Assembly: GCA_902786355.1 (NCBI GenBank) | Contig: CADABZ010000017.1 | Span: 1-37,428, forward strand | Direction of reading: 5' to 3' | Source: an uncultured Eubacteriales bacterium | GTDB taxonomy: Bacteria > Bacillota > Clostridia > Peptostreptococcales > Anaerovoracaceae | DNA: 37,428 nt | Shown here: positions 31,517-37,428 of the stretch, in pieces | Position numbering within the stretch: position 1 is the stretch's first letter | Layout of the letters: each line of letters starts with the position of its first letter | Translations under genes and position numbers: made by a program | Notes under the pieces: model-generated | What the model saw: only the letters and a program-made list of their open reading frames with translations | What the model was told of the DNA's origin: nothing | The model's database searches: none

Positions 31517-31520
31517 TGAA

Positions 31521-31597
31521 TGGTAGCGGCGACTGGACTTGAACCAGTGACCTTCCGGGTATGAACCGGACGCTATAGCCAGCTAAGCTACGCCGCC
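31521..31597 (-). tRNA. tRNA-Met (CAT), elongator type
   Basis: The loop TTCATAC reads CAT. Acceptor GGCGGCG pairs with CGCCGCT, ending in a G1-U72 pair, and the anticodon stem lacks the three G-C pairs of initiator tRNA, so this is elongator Met; a lysidine-modified tRNA-Ile2 cannot be fully excluded. CCA is encoded. It is the first gene of the tRNA operon. Confidence 0.93.
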
Positions 31598-31623
31598 ACA
31601 TTCGCACGTTTTTATCGCGCTTG

Positions 31624-31655
31624 ATTATATTAGCAAAAACGTCTCTGCTTGTCAA
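31624..31655 (-). promoter_or_regulatory. tRNA operon promoter
   Basis: On the minus strand a perfect TTGACA (complement of 31650-31655) is followed after 17 bases by TAATAT, overlapping a perfect TATAAT (complement of 31624-31629) at 20 bases. It reads Met-Val-Asp-His-Gln-Cys. Confidence 0.75.
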
Positions 31656-31671
31656 CAATTTATTCGTAATA

Positions 31672-31680
31672 TGTTATACT
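31672..31680 (+). promoter_or_regulatory. Extended -10 promoter of lgt
   Basis: TGT-TATACT is an extended -10 whose -35 region is poor. The divergent tRNA promoter starts within 20 bases, so the two compete for the same short region. Confidence 0.6.
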
Positions 31681-31714
31681 GATACGAAAAGATTTTTGAA
31701 CACATGGAGGAGTT

Positions 31715-32479
31715 ATGGGACATCCGGATCCGATAGCATTTACAATTGCAGGCATAGAAATCAGATGGTATGGCATACTGATAGCGGCAGCAATGCTGCT
31801 TGCTGTTCTTATATCTTCAAAGCGCGCACCTGAGCACGGACTCCGTGACGAGGATGTTCTCGACATAGCTCTGTGGATGCTTCCGATAGGTGTTATAGGC
31901 GCCAGACTCTATTATGTGCTATTCAACCTCGATATGTACCATTCCCTTGGGGATATGCTCAACATCCGCAATGGAGGACTGGCCATACACGGAGGTCTCA
32001 TATTCGGTCTGATAACTGTCATAATCATGTGCAGGCTCAAGAAAGTCAGCGTGCTTGATACTCTTGATCTGTTCATACCTACTGTTGCCCTCGCCCAGTC
32101 TATAGGCAGATGGGGAAACTATTTCAACGGTGAAGCTCACGGAGGCCCTACAGATCTCCCATGGGGCATACTTGTTGACGGAGTTAAAGTCCACCCGACT
32201 TTTCTCTATGAATCACTATGGTGCCTCTTCCTCTTCTTCTTCCTCAGCTGGTGGGACAGGCACAGACGCAAGGCATACGGCCAGACTTTTGCTCTGTATC
32301 TGATTCTGTATTCTGCAGAGCGATTCTGTGTCGAGGCGCTCCGCACCGACAGTCTTATGATAGGACCATTCAAGCAAGCTCAGGTGATAAGCTTATGCGC
32401 GATATCAGCCGGGATCTTCCTCTTCTTCTATTGCAGAAAGCACTTCCCTATCACACGCAGACCTAAGCAGGCTGAATAA
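31715..32479 (+). CDS. lgt: Prolipoprotein diacylglyceryl transferase Lgt
   Basis: Lgt attaches diacylglycerol from phosphatidylglycerol to the lipobox cysteine of prelipoproteins, such as the PotD-like protein nearby. The 254 residues form about seven membrane segments and show the family signatures NGGLAIHGGLI and QSIGRWGNYFNGEAHGG, plus the C-terminal FCVEALRTDS. GGAGG lies 5 bases before the ATG. It is a single-gene unit closed by the terminator at 32544. Confidence 0.96.
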   Translation: MGHPDPIAFTIAGIEIRWYGILIAAAMLLAVLISSKRAPEHGLRDEDVLDIALWMLPIGVIGARLYYVLFNLDMYHSLGDMLNIRNGGLAIHGGLIFGLITVIIMCRLKKVSVLDTLDLFIPTVALAQSIGRWGNYFNGEAHGGPTDLPWGILVDGVKVHPTFLYESLWCLFLFFFLSWWDRHRRKAYGQTFALYLILYSAERFCVEALRTDSLMIGPFKQAQVISLCAISAGIFLFFYCRKHFPITRRPKQAE

Positions 32480-32543
32480 GCATTTTTTATCCCGTCTTCA
32501 TTCCGCAGCACATTCCGCCGTAACGGCGCTCAGAAGGCATAAA

Positions 32544-32576
32544 AAAAGGCTTCAGGGCAGGACCCTGAAGCCTTTT
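32544..32576. terminator. Bidirectional terminator between lgt and the iminopeptidase
   Basis: GGCTTCAGGG (32548-32557) pairs perfectly with CCCTGAAGCC (32563-32572), flanked by A and T runs on the two sides. Confidence 0.93.
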
Positions 32577-32595
32577 ATGATGCTTAGATCTCAGA

Positions 32596-33498
32596 TTATC
32601 TGTCGTGTTCGTTCATCCACTTGATGAGCTCTACACAGTAGTCATCATGTCTGTCTACGAAGCATGTATGTCTTGCTCTCTCCCAGAGGATCCACTTTGA
32701 TCCCTTGATGCCGTCATGCATAGTCTTGGCAACAAGCGGTGAGCAGAGATCAGAGATTCCGCTCATGATGAGTGAAGGTACTTCGATCTCACCGAGTCTG
32801 TCTACATACTCAAAGTCCTTAAGTGTTCCTGTCGGAGCAAATTCATTAGGACCCCATCCGTACAGATATGATTCTCCGCCTGATTTCTTAGGCCTCTTGC
32901 AGCACTCAGGAGCATCTTCTCCGAGCCAGTAGTTGCAGTATCTGTCCATGTATTCCTGAACAGCTCTGTCATAAGCTTCGCCTGTGAAATCACCTGTCTC
33001 GAGGGCATGATTGATAGCATCCTGCATATCCTGAGGCATCATCTTGATCCTGCGGAGGCCTTCCTTCTCCCACAGGCTGCTTGACGGATGTCCGCTTGAA
33101 ATGATGAAACTCTTAACACCATCAAGATGATCCTTATAGTCTATGCCGTAGCAGATCTGCATCATTCCGCCCCATGACTGTCCGATGATGTGGCATGTGT
33201 CGAGTCCGAGATACTCTCTCAGAGCAAAAAGCTCTTCCATCCATACTTCCTTGGTCCACATTTCAGGATGTCCGTCGAGGTAGGAATTGCCGCATCCGAT
33301 CTGGTCATACATAACGATCATTCTCTGATCATCATCTGCAACATTGTCGAGGACCTCATAATAATTGTGAGTCGATCCAGGTCCGCCGTGGAGGCAGATC
33401 AGAGGAGCCTTGCCATTATCCTTATACTCTTCTCCAACGATCCTGTAATAAGTCTGATATCCTTTGAACGGCATATAGCCTTCGGTTATCTTTGCCAT
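32596..33498 (-). CDS. Proline iminopeptidase-like alpha/beta hydrolase (S33)
   Basis: S33 prolyl aminopeptidases release N-terminal proline from short peptides. The 300 residues carry the oxyanion motif HGGPGS (37-42), the nucleophile Ser108 in GQSWGG, an acidic triad residue in SGISDLCSP and the histidine in ARHTCFVDRHDDY. There is no signal peptide. It begins 30 bases after the next M24 gene ends, with AAAGGTAA as ribosome site, so the two form one unit. General hydrolase activity is possible, but the peptidase neighbours favour proline cleavage. Confidence 0.9.
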   Translation of the reverse strand: MAKITEGYMPFKGYQTYYRIVGEEYKDNGKAPLICLHGGPGSTHNYYEVLDNVADDDQRMIVMYDQIGCGNSYLDGHPEMWTKEVWMEELFALREYLGLDTCHIIGQSWGGMMQICYGIDYKDHLDGVKSFIISSGHPSSSLWEKEGLRRIKMMPQDMQDAINHALETGDFTGEAYDRAVQEYMDRYCNYWLGEDAPECCKRPKKSGGESYLYGWGPNEFAPTGTLKDFEYVDRLGEIEVPSLIMSGISDLCSPLVAKTMHDGIKGSKWILWERARHTCFVDRHDDYCVELIKWMNEHDR

Positions 33499-33528
33499 GA
33501 TTGATTACCTTTCTGTGTCAAATGATTA

Positions 33529-34620
33529 TTACTCTGCGTCTGGTACTACGATTATCTCATCCTTAGGATATACGTTGAGTCTCTCGCAGCCGTCCTCTGT
33601 GATAAGAACGATATCTTCGATACGAACACCGATACCCTCATCATACAGATAGATACCAGGCTCAACCGAGAAGCACTGTCCTACTTCGATGATCTCGTCA
33701 TTGGCCAGTGAAACGTCGCCGACTTCGTGGTCTTCGAGTCCGATGGAGTGTCCTGTTCTGTGTGTGAAATATTCGCCGAAGCCCTTCTCTGTGATGTAGT
33801 CTCTGCATGCCTTGTCTACGTCGCTCATCTTAGCGCCCGGCTTAGCAGCAGCGATACCTCTCTTGTTAGCCTCAAGAACGATGTTGTAGATTTCCTTCTG
33901 TCTCTCGCTTACTTCGCCGATGAAGACTGTTCTTGTCATATCAGATGCATAGTTCTTCCACATTCCGCCGATATCGAGGATTACGCAGTCACCATGCTTG
34001 CCCTTGCTGTCATCAGTGATGTGATGAGGATCTGCAGCACCCTTTGCATAAGCAGTGATAGGATCGAATGACGGGCCGGAGAATCCTTCTTCTTTGAGGA
34101 GTTCAAGGCACTTAGCATTGAGTTCTCTCTCAGTCATGCCTTTTACAACGTAAGGGATCAGCTTGTCCATAACCTTGTCGAGCTTAGCTCCGGACTCTCT
34201 CATAGCCTGCTTCTCGCCCTCATCCTTGATCTGACGTACTTTGTCAACGATCAGGGAACCGTTGCGGTACTCACTTCCGCCGCCAAGCTCCTGAAGTCTC
34301 AGGAGGAATTTTGCCGGCCAGTTCTTATCTACTCCGATAGGAGCATTCTTGTCAACGAACTGAGCAAGAACTTCGCATCCATCTTCTATATCGTCATAAT
34401 AAGTGATAGGAACTCCCAGGTCCTCAGTCTGCGGGAAAAGCTTGTTGATGACGAAATGATCGTCATTGTCCAGGTTGATATAGAGAGCATGGAATCTCTC
34501 ACCCGGAAGGATCCACTTTCCTGTCAGATAGAAAATAGCTACAGGGTCTGAAATGACCATCTGCGGCATTCCCTGTTCCTTCATCTTCGCTTTGATTCTG
34601 TTAAGTTTACTGATGTCCAT
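33529..34620 (-). CDS. pepQ: M24-family Xaa-Pro dipeptidase/aminopeptidase (PepQ-like)
   Basis: This dinuclear-metal peptidase cleaves bonds before proline. The 363 residues comprise a creatinase N-terminal domain and a pita-bread catalytic domain. Metal ligands are visible as the Asp pair in VILDIGG and YASDMTRT, the His in HRTGHSIGLEDHE, and Glu residues in SVEPGIYL and GVRIEDIVL. Length fits PepQ or short Xaa-Pro aminopeptidases. A promoter at 34716-34744 precedes it. It is followed by the iminopeptidase gene. Confidence 0.92.
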   Translation of the reverse strand: MDISKLNRIKAKMKEQGMPQMVISDPVAIFYLTGKWILPGERFHALYINLDNDDHFVINKLFPQTEDLGVPITYYDDIEDGCEVLAQFVDKNAPIGVDKNWPAKFLLRLQELGGGSEYRNGSLIVDKVRQIKDEGEKQAMRESGAKLDKVMDKLIPYVVKGMTERELNAKCLELLKEEGFSGPSFDPITAYAKGAADPHHITDDSKGKHGDCVILDIGGMWKNYASDMTRTVFIGEVSERQKEIYNIVLEANKRGIAAAKPGAKMSDVDKACRDYITEKGFGEYFTHRTGHSIGLEDHEVGDVSLANDEIIEVGQCFSVEPGIYLYDEGIGVRIEDIVLITEDGCERLNVYPKDEIIVVPDAE

Positions 34621-34664
34621 TTGTCTTACCTCTTAATTAAGATCAAAACTTGTAATATTTAGTG

Positions 34665-34675
34665 ATAACTGTTAT
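34665..34675. promoter_or_regulatory. Short palindrome in the pepQ leader
   Basis: ATAAC-T-GTTAT is a perfect palindrome 45 bases before the pepQ start. It contains AACTGT, the half-site of the palindrome in the pepP promoter at 37258-37272, so both could bind one regulator. Confidence 0.35.
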
Positions 34676-34715
34676 GTATTAGACCGCAGTATATGCTGCA
34701 GTATTACCAAATAGA

Positions 34716-34744
34716 ATTATAACCCTCTTCACATGTAAAGTCAC
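34716..34744 (-). promoter_or_regulatory. pepQ promoter
   Basis: On the minus strand GTGACT (complement of 34739-34744) and a perfect TATAAT (complement of 34716-34721) are 17 bases apart. Confidence 0.68.
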
Positions 34745-34754
34745 CATGTAATAA

Positions 34755-34791
34755 CAAAAAATCAGAGGACGGCAAAAGATTCCGTCCTCTG
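34755..34791 (-). terminator. Terminator of the pepP-tetR unit
   Basis: CAGAGGACGG (34763-34772) pairs perfectly with CCGTCCTCTG (34782-34791); on the minus strand a T run (complement of 34755-34761) follows. Confidence 0.93.
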
Positions 34792-34795
34792 TCTG

Positions 34796-35374
34796 TTATT
34801 TCTGTTTTTTCAGTCCCATGATCATCATAGGGAACATCTTTTTGCTGTATTCTCCGAGGTGGTAGTCCCCGTTGTTCATACACCAGTCTGTCACAAGAGC
34901 TCTCTCCTCGAGGCTGTAGTATTTGACAGATTCCGAGACACTCAGCTCATCAGTAAGCTCGCCTTTCATTCTGCCGTCTTCTATGATCTGTTCCAGAAGT
35001 CTGAAATAGAATCTGTTTCTGTCGAGAAGGCTCGAAGAATGATCCTTTACGATCTGTGTAGAATACAGATATGCCAGCAGTCTGTAATCGATATTATCAT
35101 TGATGAATGAGTGCACCTTGTAGTTGAGCATAACGAGTTGGTCAAAAGCATCCATGTCATCAGTAAGCTCTGATGACAGCTTCTGATATTCAGAATCCAG
35201 GATGTCCGACAGCGTGTCCAGCATATTGTCCTTGCTTCGGAAATAATAGTAGAAGGTACCTTTCGATATCCCTGTCTCCCGTATTATGTCGTTGATAGTA
35301 GTATCGCCAAACCCTTTCTCGTGAAACAGCCTCCATGCAGTTTCAATGATCCTTGTTCTGATTTCAGATGCCAT
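34796..35374 (-). CDS. TetR-family transcriptional regulator
   Basis: The 192-residue protein has the N-terminal TetR helix-turn-helix (IRTRIIETAWRLFHEKGF, TTINDIIRETGISKGTFYYYF) and a helical ligand-binding domain. The ligand is unknown. It lies 36 bases after the large M24 gene in the same direction, so it is probably made with that peptidase and may control it; a palindrome in that promoter (37258-37272) is a candidate operator. The C-terminal motif WCMNNGDYHLGEYS resembles TetR proteins of Clostridia that sit beside peptidase or transport genes. Confidence 0.93.
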   Translation of the reverse strand: MASEIRTRIIETAWRLFHEKGFGDTTINDIIRETGISKGTFYYYFRSKDNMLDTLSDILDSEYQKLSSELTDDMDAFDQLVMLNYKVHSFINDNIDYRLLAYLYSTQIVKDHSSSLLDRNRFYFRLLEQIIEDGRMKGELTDELSVSESVKYYSLEERALVTDWCMNNGDYHLGEYSKKMFPMMIMGLKKQK

Positions 35375-35410
35375 TTTTCTTTCCTTCTTTTATCCCTTTG
35401 AAAATACCCT

Positions 35411-37201
35411 TTATATAGCTCTGGTGTATTTCCTGAGCCACTCATTTTCTTCTTCTGTCATGAACGGTGACAGTTTCTCATAGCATTCTGCATGATAGCT
35501 GTTGAGCCATTCTCTTTCAGATCTTGTGAGTTCCTCAGGATCTATAGCATCAAGATCGATCGGTACAAAGTTCAGTGTTTCAAAGTGCATGAACTGTCCG
35601 TACTTGTTCTTTTCCCCCTTAACTGTGACTACGTTGTTCTCGATACGGATCCCGAATTCTCCCTCTTCATATATACCCGGCTCGATAGTTACGCACATAC
35701 CCTCTTCGAACTGGTGATGCTCATTCTTGGATGGTACGATATACCATCTGAATCCTGTAGGAGGTTCGTGTATGCTTCCGAGATATCCGAATCCGTGACC
35801 TGTTCCGCACTGGAAATCCTTATTGAGATCCCATACAGGCTGACGGCAGAGCACATCGAGAGACCAGCCGTGGTTTCCATACAGGAAGTTAGCCGAGCTC
35901 AGATGCTGCATTGCGCGGAAGACTGCTGTATAGTATCTCTTCATCTCCGGCTCAATATGTCCGAGGACAGTCGTTCTTGTTATATCCGTAGATCCTTCAT
36001 AGTAACCGCCGCCGGTATCCGAAAGGAGCATCTCTCCTTCCTTAAGCACGACATCTGTCTCAGGGCTCGGAGAATAGTGCATCATGGCTGCATGCTCGCC
36101 GAAAGCCTGGAGAGGCTCGAAGGAATCCCTGATATATCCTTCCTGCTGCTGGCGGAACCAAGTCAGTTTATCTGAAGCAGAAAGCTCTGTGATCTCCATC
36201 TTGTCATAATTATTCTTGACCCAGCAGATGAACTTGGTAAGTGCGATGCTGTCCTTGAGCTCAGCCTTTTTTATATTCTCGATCTCTACAGGATTCTTCA
36301 TTGCCTTCATAAGGATAGTAGGATTCTGTCCTTCTACTACCTTGCACGGGAGGCTTTTGTAGAGAGCATAGTTCATCTTCATCGGATCTATGAGGACAGT
36401 CTCATCTGCGCCGATTTTCCTGACGTCTTCATATATATCATTATACGGATGAACGATGACGTTATCCTGAGCAAAGTGAGCTCTGATCTCGTCATTCAGC
36501 TTTCTCTCATCAACATACAGATCCACATGATCCTTCCACACTGTCGCATATGAAAGAACGAGCGGGAAGAAATCGATGTCATCTCCGCGGAAATTAAGAA
36601 GCCAGCATACGTCGTCAAGCGATGCGATAATATGGACGGAAGCTCCGTACTCGTCCATTTTCGCCCTTACTCTTTCGAGTTTGTGAGCTGTGCTCTCGCC
36701 TGTCCACTTTTCATCAAGATAGAAGCATGGCTTCTCTGAAAGAGCCGGTCTGTCTTCCCACACTTCGTTAACCAGATCGACCATGTACTCAATCTGTATG
36801 CCCTTAGCTCCGAGTACTTCTTCATATTCCTGGCCTTCTCCCATCGAAAGGACCCTGCCGTCAAAAGCGACTTTGCCGCCTTCAGGGATAACGTCTGCGA
36901 GCCACTCTGTCGTTGAAGGTGTATCGTCTACGAACATCTTCATAAGGCGGATACCGCTTCCATCAAGTTCATTGACTGCCTGAGTAAAATATCTGCCGTC
37001 CGTCCACAGGCCGCCGTCGTCCATAGAAACAGCAGCAGTACCGTATGAACCGGTAAACCCGGTAATGAACGCTCTTGCCTTGAAGTGTTCTCCTACATAT
37101 TCACTCTGGTGAAAATCAGCTGTAGGCACGACATATGCGTCAATGCCCTTCTCAGCCATCAGCTTTCTCAGTTTCTTTATTCTTTCAGCAACTTCTTTCA
37201 T
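35411..37201 (-). CDS. pepP: M24B-family Xaa-Pro aminopeptidase, long PepP/APP1-like form
   Basis: This aminopeptidase P removes an N-terminal residue before proline. At 596 residues it is the long form, with two creatinase-like N-terminal domains (about 1-300), the catalytic domain (about 310-525) and a C-terminal cap (WLNSYHAECYEKLSPFMTEEE). Metal ligands fit DTGGGYYEGSTDITRT, the His in GTGHGFGYLGSIHE and Glu in TIEPGIYE and GIRIENNVV. GGAGG lies 11 bases before the ATG. It heads a unit with tetR. The resemblance to eukaryotic cytosolic APP1 is shared by many Clostridia. Confidence 0.94.
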   Translation of the reverse strand: MKEVAERIKKLRKLMAEKGIDAYVVPTADFHQSEYVGEHFKARAFITGFTGSYGTAAVSMDDGGLWTDGRYFTQAVNELDGSGIRLMKMFVDDTPSTTEWLADVIPEGGKVAFDGRVLSMGEGQEYEEVLGAKGIQIEYMVDLVNEVWEDRPALSEKPCFYLDEKWTGESTAHKLERVRAKMDEYGASVHIIASLDDVCWLLNFRGDDIDFFPLVLSYATVWKDHVDLYVDERKLNDEIRAHFAQDNVIVHPYNDIYEDVRKIGADETVLIDPMKMNYALYKSLPCKVVEGQNPTILMKAMKNPVEIENIKKAELKDSIALTKFICWVKNNYDKMEITELSASDKLTWFRQQQEGYIRDSFEPLQAFGEHAAMMHYSPSPETDVVLKEGEMLLSDTGGGYYEGSTDITRTTVLGHIEPEMKRYYTAVFRAMQHLSSANFLYGNHGWSLDVLCRQPVWDLNKDFQCGTGHGFGYLGSIHEPPTGFRWYIVPSKNEHHQFEEGMCVTIEPGIYEEGEFGIRIENNVVTVKGEKNKYGQFMHFETLNFVPIDLDAIDPEELTRSEREWLNSYHAECYEKLSPFMTEEENEWLRKYTRAI

Positions 37202-37247
37202 TATTCTGACAACCTCCGTACAAGGAAATAAGTATAGTCTATAATCA

Positions 37248-37275
37248 ATTTTATACCACAGTTCAAAACTGTCAA
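37248..37275 (-). promoter_or_regulatory. pepP-tetR promoter with embedded palindrome
   Basis: On the minus strand a perfect TTGACA (complement of 37270-37275) and TAAAAT (complement of 37248-37253) are 16 bases apart. Between them lies the perfect inverted repeat ACAGTT-CAA-AACTGT (37258-37272), placed where a repressor would block transcription. Confidence 0.75.
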
Positions 37276-37299
37276 GTGCATGTCAAAACAAAAAAGAAC

Positions 37300-37330
37300 A
37301 ACCCCGCGTCAAACGCAGGGTTTCTGTTAA
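37300..37330. repeat. Terminator-like palindrome next to the group II intron
   Basis: AACCCCGCGT (37300-37309) and ACGCAGGGTT (37313-37322) form a 10-bp stem with one mismatch, followed by TCTGTTAA. On the minus strand the stem is followed by TTGTTCTTTTTT, a good terminator for the intron side. It is a near copy, in the same orientation, of the palindrome at 582-604. Confidence 0.78.
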
Positions 37331-37428
37331 ATCGAGTAGGGGCTAACTTGTAGCCCCTCTCACACCACCGTACGTGCCGTTCGGCATACGGCGGTTCAAC
37401 CCAATAAGTAATAATCTACACAGCTGAG
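37331..37428 (-). mobile_element. Group II intron, 3' end (domains V and VI), runs off the window
   Basis: Read on the minus strand, the last 98 bases hold a domain V-like helix (complement of 37364-37395) with the arms ACCGCCGUAUGCC and GGCACGUACGGUGGU around GAAC. A domain VI-like stem follows (GGGGCTA/TAGCCCC, 37339-37357), and the end CTACTCGAT gives the AY 3' splice end. The triad before CGUAUG reads CGC, reported for group IIC introns, rather than AGC. The reverse transcriptase gene would lie beyond the window. Confidence 0.75.

Overview
The window reads as chromosome of an anaerobic, amino-acid- and peptide-using Bacillota of the class Clostridia (inference from gene content, not a taxonomic search). 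The pointers are a trimeric electron-bifurcating [FeFe] hydrogenase under a Rex-type operator, pyruvate phosphate dikinase, a K+-type membrane pyrophosphatase, a dimeric glycyl-tRNA synthetase, an iscR-iscS-iscU operon, an rpsU-yqeY-phoH-ybeY-era-recO-glyS cluster, and several peptidases. Most genes lie on the minus strand and start at strong AGGAGG-type ribosome binding sites.

Layout. 1-605: IS200-type element (tnpA) with a leader hairpin that masks its ribosome site. 618-4858: hydCBA, read leftward, ending in a strong terminator; its promoter region at 5031-5167 carries a Rex-like operator. 5360-6382: S66 carboxypeptidase (+). 6447-7850: M18 aminopeptidase. 8004-10426: YjeM-like permease and a divergent XRE regulator. 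10527-12644: hppA. 13049-21939: a tightly packed leftward run rpsU-yqeY-phoH-ybeY-era-recO-DUF4342-glyS-ppdK. 22244-23152: cell-wall amidase (+), convergent with a two-gene unit of an RDD membrane protein and a PyrK-like flavoprotein that has lost its iron-sulfur ligands. 24938-27090: iscRSU with a palindromic operator in its promoter. 27367-29289: Na/Pi cotransporter (+). 29383-30820: PotD-like lipoprotein and an MGMT/ATL-like protein. 30957-31597: six tRNAs (Met, Val, Asp, His, Gln, Cys), all with encoded CCA. 31715-32479: lgt (+). 32596-37201: proline iminopeptidase, two M24 prolyl peptidases and a TetR regulator. 37331-37428: the 3' end of a group II intron running off the window.

How it fits together. 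HydABC disposes of reductant as H2, and its operator suggests control by NADH/NAD+. PPDK and HppA both handle pyrophosphate: PPDK consumes or makes PPi with pyruvate/PEP, and HppA conserves PPi energy as an ion gradient. IscRSU supplies the clusters that hydrogenase needs, although the H-cluster maturases (HydE/F/G) are not here. The peptidases and the amino-acid permease suggest a peptide-fermenting life.

No CRISPR array, prophage or defence island was seen. The least ordinary items are the cluster-less PyrK-like protein overlapping an RDD protein with a repetitive tail, the mobile-element junctions at both ends that share a terminator-like palindrome, and several unexplained inverted repeats in intergenic DNA.
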